From contig DAOWAH010000111.1 of NCBI GenBank assembly GCA_030634675.1, forward strand, positions 1 to 6,114: a DNA stretch of 6,114 nt. Reading direction: 5' to 3'. Within the stretch, counting starts at the first letter, position 1. Each line of letters opens with the position of its first letter. A model generated the notes under the pieces. That model had not been told where the DNA came from. It saw only the letters and a list, made by a program, of their open reading frames with translations, and ran no database searches. Below, piece by piece: positions 1-6,026 of the stretch. Both the position numbers and the translations under genes were made by a program. The stretch comes from Fidelibacterota bacterium. Lineage in GTDB: Bacteria; Marinisomatota; Marinisomatia; Marinisomatales; TCS56.

Positions 1-545
1 CAATTATCGCCTTGCACCTGACCCGCCCGAGTGTGGAAATCCCGAACCGGGAAGTCCTGGGTATGGCCCCCTACTGGGAGGCGGCTAAAGGAGCCTATAT
101 TATCAAGGATTACGATCCGGATCGGCCTAAGGAAGGTGTGGTCTTTATCCGCGGCACCAAAGCAATTGACGAGTTAATCTCGATCCTGCCTAAATTAAAG
201 GAAGCGGGACCCAATGTGAAGATTGTGGCCGCCCTTAGCTGGTATCTGTTTGAGAGGCAGAGCAAGGAATATCAACGTGCTATTGTCGCCGATAAAGAGT
301 GGGCTGATGCCATGATCATCACCAATACAGCCATCGACCTGATGGGCAATTGGACCAAAACCCCGGTGGTGAAAGAATATTCGCTTAGTGCCGATTGGGA
401 TAATCGCTGGCGATCCGGCGGTACCCTGGATGATGTGATCGATGAAGCCCACCTGGGCGCCCGCTGGCAGTTGGCAGCAATCGTAAAATTTGCTAAGGAA
501 CGTCCCGCCCGTATTAAAAAATTACGGGTCGCCTTGCCGGAATAA
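1..545 (+). CDS. tkt: Transketolase, C-terminal part (5' end outside window)
   Basis: This is the last ~181 residues of a transketolase, the thiamine-diphosphate enzyme that moves two-carbon units between sugar phosphates in the pentose phosphate and Calvin cycles. The reading frame is open from the left edge (first whole codon at base 3, TAA at 543-545), so the true start lies upstream. Visible text begins IIALHLTRPSVEIP and continues with a Rossmann-like C-terminal domain (VVFIRGTKAIDEL, then VKIVAALSWYLFERQ). It ends in the segment EYSLSADWDNRWRSGGTLDD, which I associate with a bacterial transketolase subgroup rather than the E. coli type. The thiamine-diphosphate and pyrimidine domains are not in the window. 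No downstream + strand gene follows; the next gene converges. A related two-carbon-transfer enzyme such as a DXS-like or phosphoketolase-like protein is less likely. Family assignment is by recognition of the C-terminal pattern only. Confidence 0.82.
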   Translation, partial: IIALHLTRPSVEIPNREVLGMAPYWEAAKGAYIIKDYDPDRPKEGVVFIRGTKAIDELISILPKLKEAGPNVKIVAALSWYLFERQSKEYQRAIVADKEWADAMIITNTAIDLMGNWTKTPVVKEYSLSADWDNRWRSGGTLDDVIDEAHLGARWQLAAIVKFAKERPARIKKLRVALPE

Positions 546-556
546 GCAAGAATAAT

Positions 557-609
557 AAAAAAGGACTGCTTCTCAAGAGCAGTTCCTTAAATATGGCGCT
601 GTTTTTTTT
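557..609. terminator. Hairpin terminator between converging genes
   Basis: Bases 561-570 (AAGGACTGCT) pair with 578-588 (AGCAGTTCCTT) with one bulged T and a 7-base loop. On the - strand the stem is followed at once by six T (complement of A 557-562), the classic layout of a Rho-independent terminator for the gene ending at 622. On the + strand a run of eight T lies at 602-609, about 14 bases after the stem, so termination of the transketolase transcript here is possible but less canonical. Confidence 0.7.
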
Positions 610-621
610 AACCTGGTTACT

Positions 622-1146
622 TTAGGACCGCCGCGGCAGCGTCTCATATAAAGTAATTACCAATTCAGCCTTATTGGACCAACCAAAGCCACTCCCGAAT
701 CCGGGGAAACTGGATTTCTTTTCCTGGCCTACATCTGTCGTTGTAAAACGCAGTTTCAATCTGGGGCCAATCTCGCCGGTCATCTGTTCCACCCAGGCGT
801 AACTATAGCCAAACGCCAGTAGTTTTTTTTCGCGTTTTTTGATTACACGAGTGGCAATCAAATCAAATTCCATATTACCCAGTTTCCCGCGCATTTTTTT
901 GGCCCAGGCAAAACCGTAACCCATGCCAAGTATATTCCGCTTGGTGTAGTGTCCGGTATCGGTGGTAACCAATTCAACTGGCAGTGCGCCGTTATAACCA
1001 CCCTGCATTTTTTTGGTCCAGGCACAACTTAATCCTGAATTCGTAAAATTTGTTTTGGCCTCACGATCGACATCTACTGCTTCCAAATCCAGGGTCAGAC
1101 GACCTTGATTATTTTTAACTAGATCAACCAGCGCTTCATAATCCAT
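622..1146 (-). CDS. Unrecognised protein with four ~37-residue Gly/Trp repeats
   Basis: I do not recognise this 174-residue protein. After a short N-terminal segment (residues 1-14, possibly helical) it consists of repeats. Trp falls at residues 43, 81, 118 and 156 (spacing 38, 37, 38). Each Trp ends a Gly/aromatic motif: GLSCAW, GYGFAW, GYSYAW, GSGFGW. The first three are followed by a KKM- or EQM-type triplet and a Gly-rich turn (QGGYNG, RGKLGN, TGEIGP). Between Trp motifs runs an alternating strand such as LPVELVTTD or LKLRFTTTD. The fourth unit lacks the M-x-G turn and goes straight into a last strand (AELVITLYETL), like a C-terminal cap. Alternating polar/hydrophobic residues suggest a cytosolic beta barrel or sandwich with two strands per unit; this is inference. 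No signal peptide, membrane helix or lipobox is seen. The ATG at 1146-1144 has only a weak GGA upstream. A good terminator follows the stop, and the repeated codon pattern supports a real gene. Confidence 0.78.
   Translation of the reverse strand: MDYEALVDLVKNNQGRLTLDLEAVDVDREAKTNFTNSGLSCAWTKKMQGGYNGALPVELVTTDTGHYTKRNILGMGYGFAWAKKMRGKLGNMEFDLIATRVIKKREKKLLAFGYSYAWVEQMTGEIGPRLKLRFTTTDVGQEKKSSFPGFGSGFGWSNKAELVITLYETLPRRS
891..1024 (-). repeat. Near-identical 20-base direct repeat inside the repeat-protein gene
   Basis: Bases 891-910 and 1005-1024 match at 19 of 20 positions and lie exactly 114 bases (38 codons) apart. They encode the AW(A/T)KKM motif of the second and first protein repeats. 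The equivalent DNA in the third and fourth units has diverged. This shows that the protein repeats arose by tandem duplication in frame, with the first two units either most recent or most constrained. Confidence 0.8.
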
Positions 1147-1193
1147 AGCTGTGGTCCGTATTCATTAATCTTGTTGATAATAATAGTCAGTGA

Positions 1194-1331
1194 TCATTGC
1201 AGAGCTAGGGCACGTAATACGTTATCCAGAAAATCGTATTTGATATGCAAAACCGGGTATCCAACTACCAGGGAAATAGTCGATAACCAGACTAAAAATC
1301 TGGTTCCTGTTTTTATCTGCTGTTTTTTCAT
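1194..1331 (-). CDS. Possible small single-pass membrane peptide (45 aa)
   Basis: From ATG at 1331-1329 the - strand encodes 45 residues starting MKKQQIKTGTR and ending at TGA 1196-1194. A basic N-terminus (K2, K3, K7, R11) is followed by a hydrophobic run at about residues 12-28 (FLVWLSTISLVVGYPVL), a typical one-helix or signal-anchor layout with the N-terminus inside. A weak AGAAG lies about nine bases before the ATG. The frame stays open upstream to 1448, but that extension crosses the palindrome at 1414-1429 and reads like translated repeat DNA, so I prefer the internal start. It precedes the repeat-protein gene on the same strand, only ~50 bases upstream, and could share its transcript. 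No homologue is recognised, and a chance ORF is quite possible. Confidence 0.35.
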   Translation of the reverse strand: MKKQQIKTGTRFLVWLSTISLVVGYPVLHIKYDFLDNVLRALALQ

Positions 1332-1413
1332 GATTATCACTTCTGCTGTATATGACAAGATAAATGCAGGTTGGTTGTCATCCGCTACAAAATATAAATC
1401 AAAGGGATGAATG

Positions 1414-1429
1414 CCAGGGCAAGCCCTGG
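1414..1429. repeat. Palindrome CCAGGGC-AA-GCCCTGG
   Basis: CCAGGGC (1414-1420) and GCCCTGG (1423-1429) are perfect reverse complements separated by AA; in RNA this would be a six-pair stem with a CAAG tetraloop. ATG (1411-1413) and CAT (1432-1434) flank it in rough symmetry. A T5 run at 1435-1439 follows on the + strand, so a terminator is conceivable, but no + strand gene ends nearby. I read it as a REP-like palindromic element or a protein-binding dyad. Confidence 0.6.
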
Positions 1430-1477
1430 ACCCATTTTTCAGCCGCAAGTAACAGGGAATTTAACCAAACCTTCTTG

Positions 1478-1513
1478 TCCGCCATAGCTCCGATTCATCG
1501 GAGCGAAAGCGGA
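1478..1513. repeat. Two-part hairpin element with symmetric internal loop
   Basis: The inner stem is GCTCCGAT (1487-1494) paired with ATCGGAGC (1497-1504), eight perfect pairs around TC. The outer stem is TCCGC (1478-1482) paired with GCGGA (1509-1513). Between the stems lies a 4x4 internal loop, CATA opposite GAAA. Thirteen pairs in 36 bases is far more structure than its surroundings show. It lies about 40 bases past the stop of the creatininase gene (- strand) and has no T-run directly after it, so it fits a mobile or dispersed palindromic element or a 3' stabilising structure better than a simple terminator. Confidence 0.6.
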
Positions 1514-1515
1514 TT

Positions 1516-1548
1516 AAAACCAGCGATTTCCCAGTTATTGGACTGGTA
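1516..1548 (-). terminator. Weak possible terminator after creatininase gene
   Basis: Just downstream of the creatininase stop, CCAGT (1531-1535) and ACTGG (1542-1546) form a five-pair stem with a six-base loop. An alternative pairing of ACCAG with CTGGT on the - strand is followed directly by TTT. Both are short with poor T-tracts, so function is uncertain. Confidence 0.25.
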
Positions 1549-1553
1549 TCTGC

Positions 1554-2354
1554 TTATTCATGGTTAAACCGGTAAAGTTCATCGCTTGCGGTGTGCTCTA
1601 GTTCAATTAGAAGACCAGCAATAGTATTAGTTACCGCCCTAAAATATTGTTCACCCTTCGCGGCGGTTGCCGCAGCAGGATTTCCGACTCCGGTGTCATC
1701 AGTTATCTCAGTCCATTTACGCGGCGCCCAAGCCCATTTTTCATTCAGACCGGATACTGTGAAATGTTTCGCGCGGCCTTCACCGGCTTGATCCAAAGGT
1801 AATACCAGATCAGGGGCCAGGTGTAGCATCAGACTGGTTTCCATTTCTCCGGCATGATCACCAATTTCATCAAACAGGTCTGCTTCCGGTGCAATCAGGT
1901 ACCAGTCCACCTGGCAAAGAAAGATTTCGGTCTGGTTCTGGAGTTCGCGGATAATCTGACGAAAGTTGCTACCACCATGGCCGTTCAGAATCACCAGTTT
2001 TTCGATACCGTGTCCATCCAAACTATCGACTACATCTGTCAGTACCATTGCTTGAGTACTGGGGTTCATGTTTATTGTGAACTTGATATCAAGTTGCTGG
2101 GCATTCACACCAAATGGTATTGAGGGCAGTACCATGACTGTTACGCTTTTTTCCCGGGCCAGCCGTGCGGCTTCCTTGGCGATGCATTCCGTTTCAATAG
2201 TATCCGTGCCGTAAGGCAGGTGGTAGTTATGCGCCTCCGTTGCTCCCCAGGGTAATACAACCACCCGATAATTATCGTCTTGAATAGTCTTCCAATGTGA
2301 ATCACGCAGCAGGTACGGTTTTTCCGGCACAGCAAAAACTCCTTTTTTACTCAT
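1554..2354 (-). CDS. Creatininase-family metal-dependent amidohydrolase
   Basis: This 266-residue protein belongs to the creatininase (creatinine amidohydrolase) family, cytosolic enzymes with two divalent metals that cleave amide bonds. The N-terminal signature LPWGATEAHNYHLPYGTD gives the usual ligands E40, H42 and D51. NGHGGSNF (124-131) supplies H126, and DHAGEMETS (166-174) supplies the conserved HAGE-x-ET motif with E170 and E172. Length matches the family norm (~240-270), and start and end look complete. The family includes creatininase itself, the mycofactocin peptidase MftE and formamide hydrolases, so the true substrate cannot be read from sequence. The GHGG motif and the lack of creatine genes nearby argue against a dedicated creatinine pathway. 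It is transcribed away from ruvB. The ATG at 2354-2352 has no clear Shine-Dalgarno; its leader is very AT-rich. It stands alone, with the next gene on the same strand more than 400 bases away. Confidence 0.93.
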   Translation of the reverse strand: MSKKGVFAVPEKPYLLRDSHWKTIQDDNYRVVVLPWGATEAHNYHLPYGTDTIETECIAKEAARLAREKSVTVMVLPSIPFGVNAQQLDIKFTINMNPSTQAMVLTDVVDSLDGHGIEKLVILNGHGGSNFRQIIRELQNQTEIFLCQVDWYLIAPEADLFDEIGDHAGEMETSLMLHLAPDLVLPLDQAGEGRAKHFTVSGLNEKWAWAPRKWTEITDDTGVGNPAAATAAKGEQYFRAVTNTIAGLLIELEHTASDELYRFNHE

Positions 2355-2554
2355 ATTTACTGGAATGAAATTAATATATAAAACAAATTTAACACTTATG
2401 GGTATGATGACTAATATTAATACGATTTCTTATTTCAGCGATTGTAATATTTCTAAAAATACCCGTATTTGAAACCCTCACTTGGCAACCCCTTAAACCA
2501 GTTTGTAACTTTCGCGTCTATAAACGACTGTTTTGGTGTATTTAAACCGAGTAA
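2355..2554. promoter_or_regulatory. AT-rich divergent intergenic region
   Basis: This 200-bp gap separates the divergent creatininase and ruvB genes and must carry both promoters. The half next to the creatininase gene (about 2355-2460) is very A+T rich. On the ruvB side, TATAAA at 2519-2524 resembles a -10 box, but no good -35 sits at the right distance. TTGGCA at 2482-2487 resembles a -35, but it is followed at normal spacing only by a poor -10 (near 2505-2511). No LexA-like SOS box was recognised by eye. Promoter positions are guesses. Confidence 0.4.
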
Positions 2555-3586
2555 ATGACAGATCAGCATATAACCGATCCTACACCGGTTGACGACGACC
2601 TCGCCGCGGATCAATCGCTACGCCCGTCTTATTTCGACGATTTTATCGGGCAGATCGAAGTTGTCGACAATCTTAAACTGTATATTAAAGCGGCCAATAA
2701 ACGCAGTGATGCTTTAGACCATGTGCTGCTTTTTGGTCCGCCGGGACTCGGTAAAACCACGCTGGCTAATATTGTTGCCCGCGAATTGCATACCAATCTG
2801 AGACAATCATCCGGACCGGTAATCGAACGGGCTGGCGATCTGGCCGGAATGCTTACCAATCTGAATCACAGAGATGTGTTTTTCATTGATGAAATTCATC
2901 GTTTAAATAGCGTGGTTGAGGAATATCTCTACTCAGCTATGGAAGATTACACGATCGAGATTATGATCGACAAAGGACCAAGCGCACGCAATGTTCAGCT
3001 CAATCTAGAGCCGTTTACTTTGATCGGAGCGACCACGCGTCTCGGCAATCTGACAGCGCCAATGCGCGATCGATTTGGCGTTATATTGCGCCTTGATTAC
3101 TATGATCCGAAAGACCTGTTTCTGATTGCCCAACGTTCGGCGGAAATCATGGAAATTGATGTCGATGATGATGGTGCCATGGAGATCGCCCGCCGATCAC
3201 GAGGAACACCACGAATAACTAATCGTATTCTGAGCCGAACCCGTGATTATGCCGAAGTAAAAGCCAGCGGGAGAATCACCCATAAAGTTGCCCGAGCATC
3301 TTTGGCCGCACTCGGAATTGATGAAAATGGCCTGGACGATATGGACCGTCGCATTCTTTCCATCCTGATCGACAAATTCAATGGCGGACCAGTTGGGGGT
3401 AGTTCCCTGTCGGTAGCCGTGGGCGAGGATGCCACAACAATTGAAGATGTTTACGAACCCTACCTGATCAAGGAAGGGTTTATTCAGCGCACAACCCGGG
3501 GACGCGTAGCTCAGCCCAAGGCATTCAGCTTATTGGGCCGCGAGGATACCCGGAATTCACAACAAGGATTCTTTCATGATAAATAA
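2555..3586 (+). CDS. ruvB: Holliday junction branch migration ATPase RuvB
   Basis: RuvB is the AAA+ motor that, loaded on DNA by RuvA, drives branch migration of Holliday junctions during recombination and repair. The 343-residue product is full length. The conserved N-terminal RuvB segment [13 protein letters not shown] lies at 21-33, Walker A GPPGLGKT at 61-68, and Walker B with following motif FFIDEIHRL at 109-117. Sensor 1 GATTRLGNL (158-166) runs into the arginine-finger segment APMRDRFG (168-175; R171 is the probable finger). A sensor-2-type GTPRI follows, then the C-terminal winged helix ([18 protein letters not shown] onward) ending in the usual [10 protein letters not shown]. The ATG at 2555 places ~20 residues before the conserved core, as in homologues; only a weak GAG lies upstream. 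It opens the operon and overlaps queA by 11 bp. ruvA and ruvC, often adjacent in other bacteria, are absent from the window. Confidence 0.98.
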   Translation: MTDQHITDPTPVDDDLAADQSLRPSYFDDFIGQIEVVDNLKLYIKAANKRSDALDHVLLFGPPGLGKTTLANIVARELHTNLRQSSGPVIERAGDLAGMLTNLNHRDVFFIDEIHRLNSVVEEYLYSAMEDYTIEIMIDKGPSARNVQLNLEPFTLIGATTRLGNLTAPMRDRFGVILRLDYYDPKDLFLIAQRSAEIMEIDVDDDGAMEIARRSRGTPRITNRILSRTRDYAEVKASGRITHKVARASLAALGIDENGLDDMDRRILSILIDKFNGGPVGGSSLSVAVGEDATTIEDVYEPYLIKEGFIQRTTRGRVAQPKAFSLLGREDTRNSQQGFFHDK

Positions 3587-4628
3587 AAAACCCAAGTATA
3601 AACTGGTTGATTTTGATTACGACTTACCGGAAAAGTATATTGCCCAATATCCCGCTAAAAAGCGCGATCAGGCTAAGCTGATGGTGATGCACAAAGAGAA
3701 TGGATCAATCGAACATACCACTTTCAGCAATATTGATAATTATTTGCGTAAAAATGACCTGTTGATTCTTAATAGAACCAAAGTATTTCCGGCCCGCCTG
3801 TTTGCCAGTAAAGATCGAACCGATGCTCGCGTGGAGGTATTTCTTTTACGGGAATTGGAGAATGATCTCTGGGAAGTAATGGTGCGTCCCGCCCGGAAAG
3901 TTCGGATTGGTAATAAGCTGATGTTTACGGAAACATTCCATTGCGACGTTATCGACAATACGGTTTCCGGTGGTCGGGTTGTACGTTTTGAATACGGCGA
4001 TCAGGATATTTATAAAATAATCGACGACATCGGCATTTCTCCGTTGCCGCCTTATATTAAACGTGATCCGGAGCCATCCGATAAAATCCGCTATCAAAGT
4101 GTATTTGCCGAAGAGCGCGGGGCCGTCGCCGCACCAACGGCCGGTTTACATTTCAGTGAAGAACTGATTCAAAAAATCAGGGATAAAGGCGTAAAAGTTG
4201 AATTTATTACCCTGCATATTGGACTGGGTACTTTCCGGCCGGTGCAGGTGGAAGACCTGAATCGCCACCAGATGGATTCGGAGTATTTTGAGGTATCGCC
4301 TCAGACTGCAATTGCAATTAATGAAGCACGTGCCAAGCGCCGTAAAATCGTGGCTGTTGGAACCTCCACTGTTCGAGCGCTGGAAACGGTGGTCGTATCC
4401 GGTTTTCAGGTTTCTCCCAAACGGGGTTGGACTGATAAATTCATCTACCCGCCCTATGATTTCAAAATGATCGATGGCATGGTTACAAATTTTCATCAAC
4501 CTAAATCTACGCTGTTAATTTTAGTATCGGCCTTTGCCGGACTGGATTTTGTTAAGAAAGCCTACAGAGAGGCCAAGAGCAAAAAATATAATTTCCTCAG
4601 TTACGGTGACGCGACCTTAATCATATAA
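3576..4628 (+). CDS. queA: S-adenosylmethionine:tRNA ribosyltransferase-isomerase QueA
   Basis: QueA transfers and rearranges the ribosyl group of S-adenosylmethionine onto 7-aminomethyl-7-deazaguanine at the tRNA wobble position, giving epoxyqueuosine in the queuosine pathway. The 350 residues match the normal family length (~340-356). Family signatures run in order: [15 protein letters not shown] near the N-terminus, [10 protein letters not shown] (~66-75), [20 protein letters not shown] mid-protein, [48 protein letters not shown], and the terminal SYGDATLI. The NRTKV block has Arg where many homologues have Asp (NDTKV); the rest looks intact. AAGGA about eight bases before the ATG at 3576 is a good ribosome binding site inside the end of ruvB. 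The ruvB-queA neighbourhood is common in bacteria. It ends in TAATG, sharing one base with the ispD start. Confidence 0.98.
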   Translation: MINKKPKYKLVDFDYDLPEKYIAQYPAKKRDQAKLMVMHKENGSIEHTTFSNIDNYLRKNDLLILNRTKVFPARLFASKDRTDARVEVFLLRELENDLWEVMVRPARKVRIGNKLMFTETFHCDVIDNTVSGGRVVRFEYGDQDIYKIIDDIGISPLPPYIKRDPEPSDKIRYQSVFAEERGAVAAPTAGLHFSEELIQKIRDKGVKVEFITLHIGLGTFRPVQVEDLNRHQMDSEYFEVSPQTAIAINEARAKRRKIVAVGTSTVRALETVVVSGFQVSPKRGWTDKFIYPPYDFKMIDGMVTNFHQPKSTLLILVSAFAGLDFVKKAYREAKSKKYNFLSYGDATLII

Positions 4629-5353
4629 TGACCAAATTCGGGGAGGAAAAAGTTAACAGTTGTAAAGTCAGTGCCGTAATTCCCGCCGCCGGACAGAGTT
4701 TTAGATTCGGCGGAAAGACCCTCAAGCAGTTTAAAGACATTGCCGGTCAACCGTTGCTTTTTCACGCCCTGAAGCCTTTTCTGTCCCAATCAGCGATAAC
4801 TGAAATCATTGTGGTTGTCCCAACCGACTGGATCGCCACATTATCCACCACTATAAAGCAAATTGATTACCAGGGCAAAATTCGTTTGGTCGCAGGTGGG
4901 AAACGTCGCCAAGATTCAGTTTTCAATGGAGTAAAAGCAACTGCTGAGGATACGGAGATTGTAATTATCCATGATGCGGGACGACCATTTATTACTGAAC
5001 AAATGATCGTAGATTGTATTGCGGCTTGCAATAATCACGATGGGGCAATTGTGGCTTTACCGGCGCGCGACACAGTTAAGGAAGTATCTACCGGCAGTCA
5101 TCATATTAAAGGTACAATCCCCCGGGAAACAATCTGGCTGGCCCAGACCCCCCAGGCTTTCCCAAAAAAGATCCTGATTGAAGCACTGAGGTCGGCGCAT
5201 ACCAATAATGTCTCAGGTACCGACGAAGCTTCCCTCGTGGAACGCCTTGGTTATCAGGTGGCTGTGGTGCAGGGTTCACCACAGAATCTTAAAATCACAA
5301 CGTTGGAAGACTGGCAATATGCCGCCTCAATCTTGGAGAGAAAAGATGATTAA
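4628..5353 (+). CDS. ispD: 2-C-methyl-D-erythritol 4-phosphate cytidylyltransferase IspD
   Basis: IspD joins CTP and methylerythritol 4-phosphate to form CDP-methylerythritol, the third step of the MEP isoprenoid pathway. The 241-residue protein carries the nucleotide-binding signature IPAAGQSFRFGGKTLKQF (18-35, with R26 and K33 as the expected catalytic residues) and GGKRRQDSVFNGV. It also has HDAGRP (homologues often HDAARP), the QTPQAF block, GTDEASLVERLG and the terminal NLKITTLEDW. About 12 residues precede the core, slightly longer than usual. No Shine-Dalgarno lies before the ATG at 4628. A GGGGAGG tract (4640-4646) lies just inside the gene, with no in-frame start codon at a suitable distance after it, so I keep the TAATG start and infer translational coupling to queA. 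It overlaps ispF by 8 bp. In some bacteria IspD and IspF are fused; here they are separate. Confidence 0.97.
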   Translation: MTKFGEEKVNSCKVSAVIPAAGQSFRFGGKTLKQFKDIAGQPLLFHALKPFLSQSAITEIIVVVPTDWIATLSTTIKQIDYQGKIRLVAGGKRRQDSVFNGVKATAEDTEIVIIHDAGRPFITEQMIVDCIAACNNHDGAIVALPARDTVKEVSTGSHHIKGTIPRETIWLAQTPQAFPKKILIEALRSAHTNNVSGTDEASLVERLGYQVAVVQGSPQNLKITTLEDWQYAASILERKDD

Positions 5354-5822
5354 AACCGGTATTGGGTATGATGTACACCAACTTGTTGAGGGGCGCCGTT
5401 TAGTTATCGGTGGTATTGAGATTCCTGCTACATTTGGCTCCCTGGGGCATTCCGACGGCGATGTGCTGCTGCATGCCATCGTCGATGCGTTGCTGGGGGC
5501 GGCAGCCTTGGGCGATATCGGTACGCTGTTCCCCAGCGAAGACCAGCAATGGAAGGATGCCGATAGCCGCCTGTTTTTACGCACAGCCGGTGATAAAATC
5601 CGGGCTGCCAGCTTTTCGATTAATAATATTGACGGAATTATCGTACTGCAAAAACCAAAACTGAAGGATTATATTGACGCCATGCGCCAGGTGATTGCCG
5701 CGGAGTTGGTAATTGATAAAAACTGTGTCTCGGTCAAGGCCACAACGACTGATTATCTGGGATATATTGGCGCGGGTAAGGGGTTGGCAGCCCAGGCCGT
5801 GGTTACTATAGCTTCTGTTTGA
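5346..5822 (+). CDS. ispF: 2-C-methyl-D-erythritol 2,4-cyclodiphosphate synthase IspF
   Basis: IspF cyclises 4-diphosphocytidyl-methylerythritol 2-phosphate to methylerythritol 2,4-cyclodiphosphate with loss of CMP; it normally acts as a homotrimer with a Zn site. The 158 residues match the family length. The N-terminus TGIGYDVHQL gives metal ligands D9 and H11. GHSDGDVLLHAIVDALLGA gives H43 and the substrate loop, followed by LGDIGTLFP. The C-terminal KATTTDYLGYIGAGKGLAAQ contains the usual Thr-rich and Gly-rich nucleotide contacts. The frame is open upstream to 5208, but that part overlaps ispD and lacks homology. The start at 5346 has GGAG (5335-5338) at good spacing and puts MIKTGIGYD exactly where the family begins. 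It overlaps the end of ispD by 8 bp. Confidence 0.98.
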   Translation: MIKTGIGYDVHQLVEGRRLVIGGIEIPATFGSLGHSDGDVLLHAIVDALLGAAALGDIGTLFPSEDQQWKDADSRLFLRTAGDKIRAASFSINNIDGIIVLQKPKLKDYIDAMRQVIAAELVIDKNCVSVKATTTDYLGYIGAGKGLAAQAVVTIASV

Positions 5823-5839
5823 ATTGCCAGGGAGGTAGT

Positions 5840-6011
5840 ATGAAAAATCCGTTGATTTATTTACTGGTTGTTATCTTTTTTGGCGAGTACGGTTTAGTTG
5901 ACTGAGAAAAACAGGAGTTGTAATTAGCCGACATCGATCAACGATGAGGAATACCTGGAAAACGTCAAGATTGCTTTCCGGGAATGGCAGCCTAAACATG
6001 ATTCACAATAG
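5840..6011 (+). pseudogene. Remnant of a small membrane/secreted protein gene, broken by stops
   Basis: A strong ribosome binding site (GGGAGGT, 5830-5836) precedes ATG at 5840. The frame encodes MKNPLIYLLVVIFFGEYGLV, a lysine plus hydrophobic stretch like a signal peptide or membrane anchor, then stops at TGA 5903-5905 after 21 residues. In another frame, from about 5901, coding-like text resumes: TEKNRSCN, a TAG at 5925-5927, then PTSINDEEYLENVKIAFREW and on to TAG 6009-6011. One frameshift near 5895-5902 and one stop repaired would give a protein of about 56 residues filling the ispF-ispE gap. No family is recognised. Alternatives are a genuine 21-residue leader peptide, or sequencing/assembly error in an intact small gene. 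Confidence 0.4.
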
Positions 6012-6026
6012 TTTAACGGTGATTAC

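Larger units (their letters stand above)
1147..1553. other. 407-bp intergenic stretch with palindromes and a possible micro-gene
   Basis: No convincing long gene is present between the repeat-protein gene and the creatininase gene, which run in the same direction. The open frames here overlap each other on both strands and show no family motifs. The stretch holds a possible 45-residue membrane peptide (1194-1331, - strand), a 7-bp near-perfect palindrome (1414-1429), a two-part hairpin (1478-1513) and a weaker inverted repeat (1531-1546), described separately. The 1400-1550 part is rich in inverted repeats and looks like dispersed intergenic repeat material rather than decayed coding sequence; this is inference. 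The promoter of the repeat-protein gene must lie near 1150-1200, but no good -35/-10 pair stands out. Confidence 0.6.

Noticed and set aside
1435..1439. T5 run after the CCAGGGC palindrome as a + strand terminator
   Set aside because: No + strand gene ends nearby, and the T-run is short and offset from the stem.
1332..1448. 39-residue N-terminal extension of the small membrane-peptide ORF
   Set aside because: It crosses the palindrome at 1414-1429 and lacks protein-like character; the internal ATG at 1331 gives a more natural product.
1171..1567. Two + strand open frames in the intergenic stretch (1171-1410 and 1364-1567)
   Set aside because: They overlap each other, the palindromes and the end of the creatininase gene, with no ribosome binding site or recognisable domain.
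2400..2464. GGGTAT (2400-2405) and ATACCC (2459-2464) as an operator dyad
   Set aside because: Six-base arms separated by 53 bases in AT-rich DNA are likely to occur by chance and have no supporting context.
4146..4499. 117-codon - strand open frame within queA
   Set aside because: It lies wholly antisense to a strongly conserved gene and shows no domain; it is a shadow frame.
5208..5345. Upstream extension of the ispF frame inside ispD
   Set aside because: It overlaps coding ispD, has no family similarity, and the 5346 start has a good Shine-Dalgarno and matches the normal IspF N-terminus.
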